From the NCBI GenBank assembly GCA_003140785.1, contig PLKY01000203.1, positions 19,678-30,175 on the forward strand: 10,498 nt of DNA, in the 5' to 3' direction. Made by a program: the position numbers and the translations under genes. The notes below the pieces were generated by a model that was not told the origin of the DNA, searched no databases, and was given only the letters and a program-made list of their open reading frames with translations. The stretch comes from Acidobacteriaceae bacterium. GTDB lineage: Bacteria; Acidobacteriota; Terriglobia; Terriglobales; Acidobacteriaceae. Numbering within the stretch: position 1 is the first letter of the stretch; each line of letters starts with the position of its first letter. Positions 1 through 7,594 of the stretch are shown piece after piece.

Positions 1-284
1 TTACTCGCAAAACGACAAAACAATCTTTGTGTGCAAACAACCCCTTGGAGGCGAAAGTGGAAACACACAGGCAATCCCTCTTTACAACAGCACCAATGTG
101 AAAACCGTGACGAATTCCAGGGCAGGTAGCGACTGTCACCCATCACATCAGGGGGCAAAGATCATCCGAAACAGCGACAGCGTCGGGGGACACGAAGCGG
201 AACAGTTGACCTCACTCTGCCCATGCAGCGCAGCGATGATAAATCCACCAACCGGAACCAGAGACTCTCTCACAAAGGAGCGTT
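1..284. other. Non-coding leader upstream of the receptor gene
   Basis: No gene is supported here. An open frame beginning at position 29 runs through into the receptor gene in the wrong frame, has no recognisable protein character and no good ribosome site. The stretch presumably holds the promoter and 5' untranslated region of the receptor gene. The only -35-like hexamer I noted, TTGACC at 206-211, has no -10 partner at normal spacing, so I do not call a promoter. A small TTTG/CAAA dyad at 26-37 is too short to call an operator. Confidence 0.5.
274..280 (+). promoter_or_regulatory. Shine-Dalgarno sequence of the receptor gene
   Basis: AAAGGAG lies four bases before the ATG at 285. It fixes that ATG as the start, and the translation from it gives a well-formed signal peptide. 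It is the only strong ribosome-binding site seen in front of the three genes. Confidence 0.8.
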
Positions 285-3200
285 ATGATTCAGCGCAAGT
301 ATTGGTTTTACGAGGCGTCACATCAAACGGTTGCGCGCGCAGTTTGCATTTGCATCTTGTTGCTCATCCCCTTCTGTTCGACTCGCGTGTCGGCACAGAA
401 CGATGTGGGATCGGTTGTGGGATTTGTCACGGATCAATCCGGGGCTGTTATTCCGGGCGCTAAAGTTACGATCACCAACGAAGGCACGGGCGAAGCTCGC
501 ACCGTGACTTCAGACGCGCAAGGGCATTATTCGGTGCCCAATCTGTCCCCGGCGGTCTACACCATGACTGCCGAGGTGGCGGGCTTTAGCAAGGAGGTCA
601 GCCTTCACAATCGGTTGGCTTCCAACAGCACGATTGAAATCAACGCCAAACTCACGGTCGGGCATCAGTCGGAGACCATTCAGGTGACCGATACCGCGGA
701 CGTCCTGGAGACGCAGTCTGCTGCTATTCAAAGCGAAGTGACGGGAACGCAGATTCAGAAAGAGGAGCTGAACGGGCGTAATCCAATCTATATGGCGCAA
801 ATGCTGCCCGGGGTTATCAGTAACGCGACGATGGGTGACTTTAACTTCGGCTTCAACAGCGGCGACGCGTTCGAGGTCAACGGCGCGCGGCAAAATGACA
901 CCAAGTACACTATCGACGGCGCCATGGCCTCTCGCACCCGCGGCGACAGTCAGATTATTGCCGGCGCGAACGTGGATTCCGTCCAGGAAATGCAGGTGCT
1001 CACGGGCGACTACTCGGCCGAGTACGGAAGCGCCTCGGGAGCTCAAATACGCATCGTAACCAAGAGCGGCACCAGGGACTTCCACGGCGCTCTGTACGAG
1101 TACGTACGCAATGCCGACATGAACGCCAACACCTGGTCGCTCAATCACGCCAATCAGCCCCGGCAACAATTCACCTACAACAACTTCGGCTTCGCCGCGG
1201 GCGGACCGGTATGGGCCCCGAAGGTGCCGGGTCTTGGCAAGCTTCGGGACAAATTCTTCTTCTTCGTCAACGAGGACTGGATCATCTTCCACCAGTCCCT
1301 CCAGCAACTTATGGCCGTGCCGAGTGCTCTCATGCGCCAGGGCAACTTCAGCGAACTTCTCAGTTCCAGTACCTCGGTCAACCCGTGGTACAAAGCCGGA
1401 ACCGTGGTGATCGACCCCGCGACCGGCAAGCAAGCCAACTACCTCGGCCAGCCCAACGTCCTCCCGCCCGGCGAGCTGAGCGCAAACGGCATCGGCATTA
1501 TGAACTCGTATCCTACGCCGAACCTCACCACTTACGAGGGCACGGACAACTGGTCAGGCTACGCATCTCAACCGCAGAACCAACGCAAAGGCCAGATCAA
1601 CGGAGACCTGCTCATCGGCACGAGTCACCACCTCGAGTTCAGGCGCTCAGACGACTCCTATACCGAAACGGCTCCCTACAATCAGAGCAACCCCGATGTG
1701 CCGCTCAGCTGGAGCAGGCCGAACCAGGACAACTCCTTGGGCTGGGTGTGGACCATCTCGCCGACGCTGATTAACGAGGCGCGCACCAGCGTGAGCATAG
1801 ATGACGTTTATATTGGCGTTGATCCGGCCGGCATCGGCTACAACAGGAGCAACTTCGGGATAAACTTCCCGTACATCATTCCCGGCTCCAAGGCTTCGGA
1901 GAATAAGATTCCCACTGCCAGCCTGAACGACGCCTTCTCCAACATCGCGGGTGGGCCTTATCCCTCCCACTCCTCCGGGATCATCTACCAGGACTCCGAC
2001 AGCTTGACGAAGGTCTGGAAGAACCACACCCTCAAAGGCGGATTCTTCCTTACCTACTGGGGCGAGAACGACAACGACCAGATCAATGTGAGCACGGTTC
2101 CGGGCGGCGCCAGCAACCAGAACGGCACATTTGGTTTTTCCGACAACCACAGCGGTTTGAGCGGCGGTTCCGGCGTCTCCATTGCCAATCTTGCCCTCGG
2201 CCTCGCGGACAGCTACACCGAGATCGGCACCAAGGCCTTCACCGAGTGGCGCGGCTGGGTCTTCGAATATTTCGGGCAGGATAGCTGGCAGGTGACGCCC
2301 AAGCTCAATTTGAGTTATGGGGTTCGCTTCACGTCAACGATTCCTGAGCACGCGGAGTGGGGCAACGCCGATTACTTCGATCCAGCCTCGTATTCGCTGG
2401 CGAATGCGCCCGTGGTCTCTCCCACCACCGGCAACATAACGCTGGGCACGGGGAATCCCTATGACGGTATGGTGATTCCGGGTATCAGTGCCTTCCCGAG
2501 CTCAGCGGTCCAACACGGCGTTGCGGCGGCCACTGCTTCAAACAACGCCTGCGCCGGCGCGCCCTGCACGGACCTCTTCGCACCGAATTTGCCCAAACAA
2601 TACATTGCCTCGACCACGCAGACTCAGCCGCGCGTCGGCATTGCGTATCAGGTCTATCCAACACTCGTGGTGCGCGCTGGAGCGGGCAGCTTCGTGAGCG
2701 CCAAAGGGCTCCTCGATAACGTGTTTCCGGGCGGCAACTCGCCCTTCCAGCCCACCGAGACGGTTTACAGCAGCGGCAGCACCGACCTGGTCGACAATCC
2801 CGGAGTATCCATCACCACGGGCATCGAACCGGCCCTCACCATCACCAGCCTCAACCGCCATCTGGTTCCGCCGACGCGCTGGAACTGGAACTTCACGATC
2901 GAACAAGAGATCCCGCGGACGCAATCGGTCTTCCAGATTGGCTACGTGGGAGCGCACGGATATCACAATTGGAATGTCGTCGACATCAATCAGGCACAGG
3001 TCGGCGCCCTCCAGGCGAACCCTGGCGTCAAAAGTATCTCGTATCTGCGCCCGTACAGGGGCTTCACTTCCATCCAGCAGGAACAGAGCGGGGTGAATTC
3101 CACCTACAACGCACTACAGGCGTCGTGGACGAGCCACTTCCGGACCGGTTCTTCGGTCGGTGTCTCGTACACCTATTCGAAGAGCATGGACGGCGGCTCG

Positions 3201-3866
3201 AATTACCGCGATATCGTGCCGGATAGCGCCTATTTCGCCAATCTATGGGGGCCATCCGAGTACGACGTCCGCAATGCCTTCGTTGCAAACTTCCTCTACG
3301 TCCTTCCGTTCTTCGCAAACCAGCACAACCTGGCCGGTGAAGCGCTCGGCGGCTGGCAGTTGAGCGGCAATGTTCAGGCACAGTCCGGTATGCCGTGCGG
3401 CGTCGGCGTCAACACCGACTACGCCGGCGTACAAGAGGTCGGCAGCTTCGGCTGCGGCAGCGAAGGCCAGTTCTGGACCATGAACGGCTCTCCGAGTTTT
3501 CCGCATAAGTTCGCGGGAGCCGGAACTGGTGGACAGTGGTTCACCACCACCATTAACAACAACCCTATCTTCACGGCGCCTGCCGCCGGCACGTTTGTCA
3601 CTCAACGAGGCGTACGCGACAACATCTACGGGCCTATCGAGCAGAACTGGAATCTCGCCATGATCAAGGCCTTTCCATTGACCGAGGGAACAGGCTTTGA
3701 ATTCCGTGCCGAAGCGTACAACTTCATCAACCATCCCAATCTGTCGCCGTTCGGGCAATCGGGATCGCTCAACATGACTCCCACCAGCTCGCAATTTGGC
3801 CAGATTACCGGTAAGACCCCCACCAATCCGCGAACTCTCCAGGTCGGAGCTCGCTTCCACTTCTAA
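285..3866 (+). CDS. Oar-like TonB-dependent outer-membrane receptor with carboxypeptidase-regulatory-like domain
   Basis: This is a predicted outer-membrane beta-barrel transporter of 1193 residues, a usual length for the acidobacterial Oar-like family. Residues 1-37 form a signal peptide with basic residues, a hydrophobic stretch at about 19-30 and a VSA|Q cleavage site; there is no lipobox. Residues about 42-125 are a carboxypeptidase-regulatory-like beta-sandwich (GxVtDqsGavIPGAkVtI, then DaqGhYsvpnL). Residues about 140-262 are the plug, including the TIDG motif at 209-212 and the typical stretch VQEMQVLTGDYSAEYG from 233, followed by IVTKSGT. The rest is the barrel, with the signature RDKFFFF near the first strands, EFRAEAYNFINHPN near the end, and a terminal phenylalanine as needed for BAM-dependent insertion. 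Family knowledge: energised uptake through TonB-ExbBD, which is not encoded here. The substrate cannot be read from sequence; the exported mannosidase and phosphoesterase downstream suggest a glycan or phosphorylated product (inference). I see no clear TonB box. Confidence 0.93.
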   Translation: MIQRKYWFYEASHQTVARAVCICILLLIPFCSTRVSAQNDVGSVVGFVTDQSGAVIPGAKVTITNEGTGEARTVTSDAQGHYSVPNLSPAVYTMTAEVAGFSKEVSLHNRLASNSTIEINAKLTVGHQSETIQVTDTADVLETQSAAIQSEVTGTQIQKEELNGRNPIYMAQMLPGVISNATMGDFNFGFNSGDAFEVNGARQNDTKYTIDGAMASRTRGDSQIIAGANVDSVQEMQVLTGDYSAEYGSASGAQIRIVTKSGTRDFHGALYEYVRNADMNANTWSLNHANQPRQQFTYNNFGFAAGGPVWAPKVPGLGKLRDKFFFFVNEDWIIFHQSLQQLMAVPSALMRQGNFSELLSSSTSVNPWYKAGTVVIDPATGKQANYLGQPNVLPPGELSANGIGIMNSYPTPNLTTYEGTDNWSGYASQPQNQRKGQINGDLLIGTSHHLEFRRSDDSYTETAPYNQSNPDVPLSWSRPNQDNSLGWVWTISPTLINEARTSVSIDDVYIGVDPAGIGYNRSNFGINFPYIIPGSKASENKIPTASLNDAFSNIAGGPYPSHSSGIIYQDSDSLTKVWKNHTLKGGFFLTYWGENDNDQINVSTVPGGASNQNGTFGFSDNHSGLSGGSGVSIANLALGLADSYTEIGTKAFTEWRGWVFEYFGQDSWQVTPKLNLSYGVRFTSTIPEHAEWGNADYFDPASYSLANAPVVSPTTGNITLGTGNPYDGMVIPGISAFPSSAVQHGVAAATASNNACAGAPCTDLFAPNLPKQYIASTTQTQPRVGIAYQVYPTLVVRAGAGSFVSAKGLLDNVFPGGNSPFQPTETVYSSGSTDLVDNPGVSITTGIEPALTITSLNRHLVPPTRWNWNFTIEQEIPRTQSVFQIGYVGAHGYHNWNVVDINQAQVGALQANPGVKSISYLRPYRGFTSIQQEQSGVNSTYNALQASWTSHFRTGSSVGVSYTYSKSMDGGSNYRDIVPDSAYFANLWGPSEYDVRNAFVANFLYVLPFFANQHNLAGEALGGWQLSGNVQAQSGMPCGVGVNTDYAGVQEVGSFGCGSEGQFWTMNGSPSFPHKFAGAGTGGQWFTTTINNNPIFTAPAAGTFVTQRGVRDNIYGPIEQNWNLAMIKAFPLTEGTGFEFRAEAYNFINHPNLSPFGQSGSLNMTPTSSQFGQITGKTPTNPRTLQVGARFHF

Positions 3867-3994
3867 ATTCGTCCCTCTTCATCGAACTCCCGCACAGCGT
3901 TCAACCGTCCGGGAGTTTGAATCTCCCGTTGCATAGAATTCACCCAACCTGAACGAGCGCGCAAAGCGCCTTCTCATGAGCCGGATACCCGACA
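3867..3994. other. Intergenic region between receptor and mannosidase genes
   Basis: This 128-base gap contains the inverted repeat listed separately. It also contains a TAGAAT hexamer at 3934-3939 that matches the -10 consensus at five of six bases, but no -35 element sits at proper spacing. It is long enough for an internal promoter for the mannosidase and phosphoesterase genes, though none can be shown from sequence. No Shine-Dalgarno is visible before the mannosidase start at 3995. Confidence 0.4.
3882..3920 (+). repeat. Inverted repeat / RNA hairpin after the receptor gene
   Basis: Bases 3882-3892 pair with 3910-3920 over 11 positions (ten Watson-Crick and one G-U), with a 17-base loop. 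The stem core is ACTCCCG against CGGGAGT. It starts 15 bases after the receptor stop codon. No T-run follows, so it is not a classical intrinsic terminator. A role in 3'-end protection, or in lowering expression of the downstream genes relative to the receptor, is possible (inference). A third segment, CTCCCG at 3923-3928, can pair with the same CGGGAG in a shorter competing hairpin. Confidence 0.6.
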
Positions 3995-6900
3995 ATGACA
4001 TCCTCCCGAATTGTTCTTCGCACGAAATTGAAGTTCGTCGCAGCCTTGGCATCCGCACTAACGTTGACCGTTGCAGTTCATGCACAAACCATGCAGTCGC
4101 CCGATATCACCAAGATTCCCACGCTCTATGTCGTGCCCTACGCGCACCTCGACACGCAATGGCGATGGGAGTTTCCGCAGACGATCAGCGAGTATCTGCT
4201 GAAAACCATGCGGGTCAACTTCGATTACATCCAGAAATATCCTCACTATGTCTTTAACTGGACGGGCGCGAATCGCTACCGGCTCATGAAGGAGTATTTC
4301 CCCCAGGATTACTCCAAAATGAAGGAGTATGTGGCGGCTGGCCACTGGTTTCCGGCCGGTTCTTCGGTGGAAGAAGGCGATGTGAATCTGCCCAGCGCGG
4401 AAGGGATTTTCCGACAGATTCTCTATGGCAATGAATATTTCCGCCACGATTTCGGCAAGGCCAGCAACGAGTACATGCTGCCCGATTGCTTCGGCTTTCC
4501 CGCTTCGCTGCCGAGCATTCTGGCCCATGCCGGGGTCAAAGGATTCTCGACCCAGAAGTTGAGCGCCAACTGGCAACCAGCGCCGCAGGTGGGAGGACCC
4601 AATTCGCCCGAGCAAACGCCGGAAGGCATTCCTTTCAATGTTGGTGTGTGGACCGGTCCCGATGGCAAGAGTGTCGTTGCGGCGCTGAATCCGGGCCATT
4701 ATGGCGACAACGTGTACACCGACTTAAGCAAGGATCCTGGACCGCCTCCGCCGTGGCCGGAGTTGACCAGCGAGCAAAAGGCCCAGCTCACGCCATCGCA
4801 GGCCGCCATCTTGCAGCGCCCCAGGCCGTGGGAGCAGGACTGGGTGAAGCGCATCGACATCGATGGGAAAGCAACCGGCGTCTTCGCCGACTACCATTAC
4901 GTCGGCACCGGCGACATCGGCGGAGCTACGCAGGAATACACGGTAAAGCTGCTGGAGGCCATCGTCACGCAAAGCGAAACCGTATTGCCGTCCCCGCCGC
5001 AACCTAACTTCCTGCACGCATCGACCGCAGCCTCGCCCGCTGGTTCCGAGGTAAGAGTGGGCGATGGTCCGGTGCACGTCATCGAATCGGCAGCCGACCA
5101 GATGTTCAACACCATTACCCCGGAAATGGCGTCGCGCATGCCCCAATACCAGGGGGATCTGGAGCTGATTAATCACTCCGCCGGCTCGCTCACCTCGCAG
5201 GCCTATCACAAGCGCTGGATCATCAAGAACGAGAACCTCGCCAACGCCGCGGAAGAAGCTTCTGTGGCCGCCGAGTGGTTCGGTGCGCGGGCCTACCCCC
5301 GACAGCGCCTCAACGATGCCTGGATGCTCGAACTGGGCGGTCATTTTCATGACACTGGTGCCGGAACAGCCACGCCACACGCCTATCAATTGGCGTGGAA
5401 CGACGACTTGATCGCAGCCAACCAGTTCGCTACGGTGCTCACCAGTGCAAGCTCGGCGATCGCCTCCGGTCTCGACACGCAGGCTCAAGGGATCCCCGTC
5501 GTCGTCTACAACGCCCTCAACATCGCAAGAGAAGATCTAGTCGAAGCAAACGTCGACTTCCCGAACGGCACGCCACAGGCCGTGCGCGTCTACGGCCCGG
5601 ACGGCAAAGAAGTCTACGCACAACTGGAAGGCGGCAAGGTGCTCTTCGTAGCCAAAGCGCCCTCCATCGGTTACGCAGTCTACGACGTTCGGCCCGCATC
5701 CAGCCAAACGGGAAGCCGTGAGCTCCACGTATCCGAGCGCTCCGCGGAAAATGCCCGCTACCGCGTAGAGCTCAACGCAGACGGCGATATCTCGAGCATC
5801 TACGACAAGGAACTGAAGAAAGAACTCCTTTCGGCGCCCATGCGCATGGCTCTCACCACCGATGTGCCCAAGCAATATCCCGCGTGGAACATGGACTGGG
5901 AGCAGGTACGCGCCGATCCCCGCGCCTACGTGAGTGGTCCGGCGCAGATACGCATCACCGAAAACGGTCCTGTGCGTGTCGCGATCGAAGTCATCCGCCA
6001 AACCGAAGACTCACAATTCACGCGGACCGTTCGTCTCTCCGCTGGGGACGCGGGCAATCGCGTGGAGTTCGCCTACGCAATCGATTGGAAGACTCTTCGC
6101 GCAAATCTGAAGGAGACCTTCCCACTCGCTGCATCGAATGAAAATGCAACCTATAGCTGGGACATTGGCACTGTCCAGCGCCCCAATGAGCAGCCTCGCC
6201 AATTTGAAGTCGCCTCTCACCGGTGGATCGATCTCACCGACAAAAGCGGCGACTTCGGCACAACCATTCTCACCGATTGCAAGAATGGCTCGGATAAACC
6301 CAACGACAACACCCTCCGCGTAACGCTCTTGCGCTCTCCCGGCGTTTTGCCCGGCGAAGACGGCCGTCCCGGATACACCGATCAGGCCAACCAGGACTGG
6401 GGGCATCACGAATTCGTCATGGGCTTGGCAGGCCATTGTGGCGACTGGCGCGAAGCGCACACCGCCTGGCAAGCCTATCGTCTCAATGATCCTCTGGTTG
6501 CATTCGCAGCTCAAAAACATCCCGGCTCACTGGGCAAAACCTTCTCTCTGCTGCGCGTCAACAATCCCAACATTCGCGTGCTCGCGTTGAAGAAGGCCGA
6601 GGACGGCGATGAGGTCGTTCTTCGCATGGTCGAACTCAACGGCGCCACGGCACAAAATGTCCGAGTTAGCTTCGCCGGTCCAGTCGCGGCTGCGCGGGAG
6701 ATCAACGCGCAGGAACAGCCGGTCGGATCAGCCGAAGTTGACCACGGTGCGCTCGTGACTTCTTTCACCGCCTATCAGCCCCGCACGTTTGCGCTCAAGT
6801 TGGCTCCTTCCACTCAGAGCCTCAACGCACCGCAGTCTCAACCCGTCGACCTCGACTACGATCTTGCCGTCGCGAGCAACGACGATATTCCAACCGAAGG

Positions 6901-7567
6901 CGGCGGCATGGATGGCCAGGGCAATGCAATGCCTGCCGAGATGCTTCCTTCCAGACTCGACTTCGATGGAGTTCACTTCGAGCTTGCATCGGCAAAAACC
7001 GGCACGCCCAATGCAGTCGTAGCCAAGGGTCAAACCCTGCATCTGCCCGCCGGAGATTACAACCGCATCTATCTTCTTGCCGCATCCGCCGAAGGCGACC
7101 ACAAGGCCGAATTCCGCGTTGGAGACCGTCCTGCCGAGCTGACCATTCAATCCTGGAACGGCTGGATCGGCCAATGGGATTCACGCATCTGGAAGACTGC
7201 GCCGGAACGCGATTGGGCCATCTCCGCCAATCACGCCGTCTGGCCTCCGCCTGACTTCGAAGCCAGGGAAGCGCGGCCTGCGGCTCCACAGTTTCCCGAG
7301 GAGTACGTCGGCCTGACGCCAGGCTATGTGAAGACTGCTGATTTGGCTTGGTACTGTTCGCACCACCACACCAAGGACGGCCTCAACGAGCCCTATCAGT
7401 ACTCGTACCTCTTCGCGCTGTCCATCGCCCTGCCCGCAGGCGCTCAAACTCTCACTTTGCCTGACAACAGCAAGATCCGTATTCTCGCCGTATCCTTAGC
7501 CAAACAGGATTCGGCTCTCACTCCCGCCACGCCGCTCTATGACACACTTGATCGGTCCGAACCATAG
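3995..7567 (+). CDS. Exported glycoside hydrolase family 38 alpha-mannosidase
   Basis: This protein is predicted to hydrolyse terminal alpha-mannosides in the periplasm or outside the cell. Residues 1-30 are a signal peptide ending VHA|Q, which supports the ATG at 3995 although no Shine-Dalgarno is evident. The catalytic (beta/alpha)7 domain spans about 42-360. AHLD gives H51 and D53, the predicted zinc ligands, and LPDCFGF gives D164, the predicted nucleophile and zinc ligand. The helical middle domain is about 382-470 (GDLELINHSAGSLTSQAYHKR), and FHDTGAGT supplies H452, matching the last zinc ligand of family 38. The beta-sandwich C-terminal domains run to about 937. Residues about 938-1190 are a further extension with FDG and GQTLHLPAGDYNRIYLL motifs and a C-terminal LPDNSKIRILAVS strand; this lengthens the protein beyond the usual 800-1050 residues. 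All four key residues are present, so it should be active. The phosphoesterase gene starts 27 bases after its stop, which points to co-transcription. The exact linkage preference is unknown. Confidence 0.92.
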   Translation: MTSSRIVLRTKLKFVAALASALTLTVAVHAQTMQSPDITKIPTLYVVPYAHLDTQWRWEFPQTISEYLLKTMRVNFDYIQKYPHYVFNWTGANRYRLMKEYFPQDYSKMKEYVAAGHWFPAGSSVEEGDVNLPSAEGIFRQILYGNEYFRHDFGKASNEYMLPDCFGFPASLPSILAHAGVKGFSTQKLSANWQPAPQVGGPNSPEQTPEGIPFNVGVWTGPDGKSVVAALNPGHYGDNVYTDLSKDPGPPPPWPELTSEQKAQLTPSQAAILQRPRPWEQDWVKRIDIDGKATGVFADYHYVGTGDIGGATQEYTVKLLEAIVTQSETVLPSPPQPNFLHASTAASPAGSEVRVGDGPVHVIESAADQMFNTITPEMASRMPQYQGDLELINHSAGSLTSQAYHKRWIIKNENLANAAEEASVAAEWFGARAYPRQRLNDAWMLELGGHFHDTGAGTATPHAYQLAWNDDLIAANQFATVLTSASSAIASGLDTQAQGIPVVVYNALNIAREDLVEANVDFPNGTPQAVRVYGPDGKEVYAQLEGGKVLFVAKAPSIGYAVYDVRPASSQTGSRELHVSERSAENARYRVELNADGDISSIYDKELKKELLSAPMRMALTTDVPKQYPAWNMDWEQVRADPRAYVSGPAQIRITENGPVRVAIEVIRQTEDSQFTRTVRLSAGDAGNRVEFAYAIDWKTLRANLKETFPLAASNENATYSWDIGTVQRPNEQPRQFEVASHRWIDLTDKSGDFGTTILTDCKNGSDKPNDNTLRVTLLRSPGVLPGEDGRPGYTDQANQDWGHHEFVMGLAGHCGDWREAHTAWQAYRLNDPLVAFAAQKHPGSLGKTFSLLRVNNPNIRVLALKKAEDGDEVVLRMVELNGATAQNVRVSFAGPVAAAREINAQEQPVGSAEVDHGALVTSFTAYQPRTFALKLAPSTQSLNAPQSQPVDLDYDLAVASNDDIPTEGGGMDGQGNAMPAEMLPSRLDFDGVHFELASAKTGTPNAVVAKGQTLHLPAGDYNRIYLLAASAEGDHKAEFRVGDRPAELTIQSWNGWIGQWDSRIWKTAPERDWAISANHAVWPPPDFEAREARPAAPQFPEEYVGLTPGYVKTADLAWYCSHHHTKDGLNEPYQYSYLFALSIALPAGAQTLTLPDNSKIRILAVSLAKQDSALTPATPLYDTLDRSEP

Positions 7568-7594
7568 AAGCAATGGATATTAACCGCTGCCACA

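Noticed and set aside
26..37. Short dyad TTTG-TGTG-CAAA as an operator
   Set aside because: Four-base arms are expected by chance and no second copy is seen in the leader.
206..244. Possible sigma-70 promoter TTGACC with an AT-rich GATGATAAAT downstream
   Set aside because: The spacing between the two elements is at least 23 bases, too long for a standard promoter.
29..463. Open frame of 144 codons at the window start
   Set aside because: It overlaps the receptor signal-peptide region in another frame, has no ribosome site and a low-complexity, non-protein-like composition.
510..1433. Long minus-strand open frame of 307 codons opposite the receptor gene
   Set aside because: It lies wholly antisense to a clear receptor coding sequence, has no recognisable domain, and is explained by third-position GC bias. 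The same holds for the other antisense frames across 1647-9907.
1211..1774. Plus-strand frame of 187 codons inside the receptor gene
   Set aside because: It is a +1/+2 shadow rich in Arg, Gln and Pro, typical of off-frame reading of GC-rich genes.
3976..4257. Overlapping frame starting 19 bases before the mannosidase start
   Set aside because: It has no ribosome site and no recognisable features, and it overlaps the mannosidase signal peptide; probably chance.
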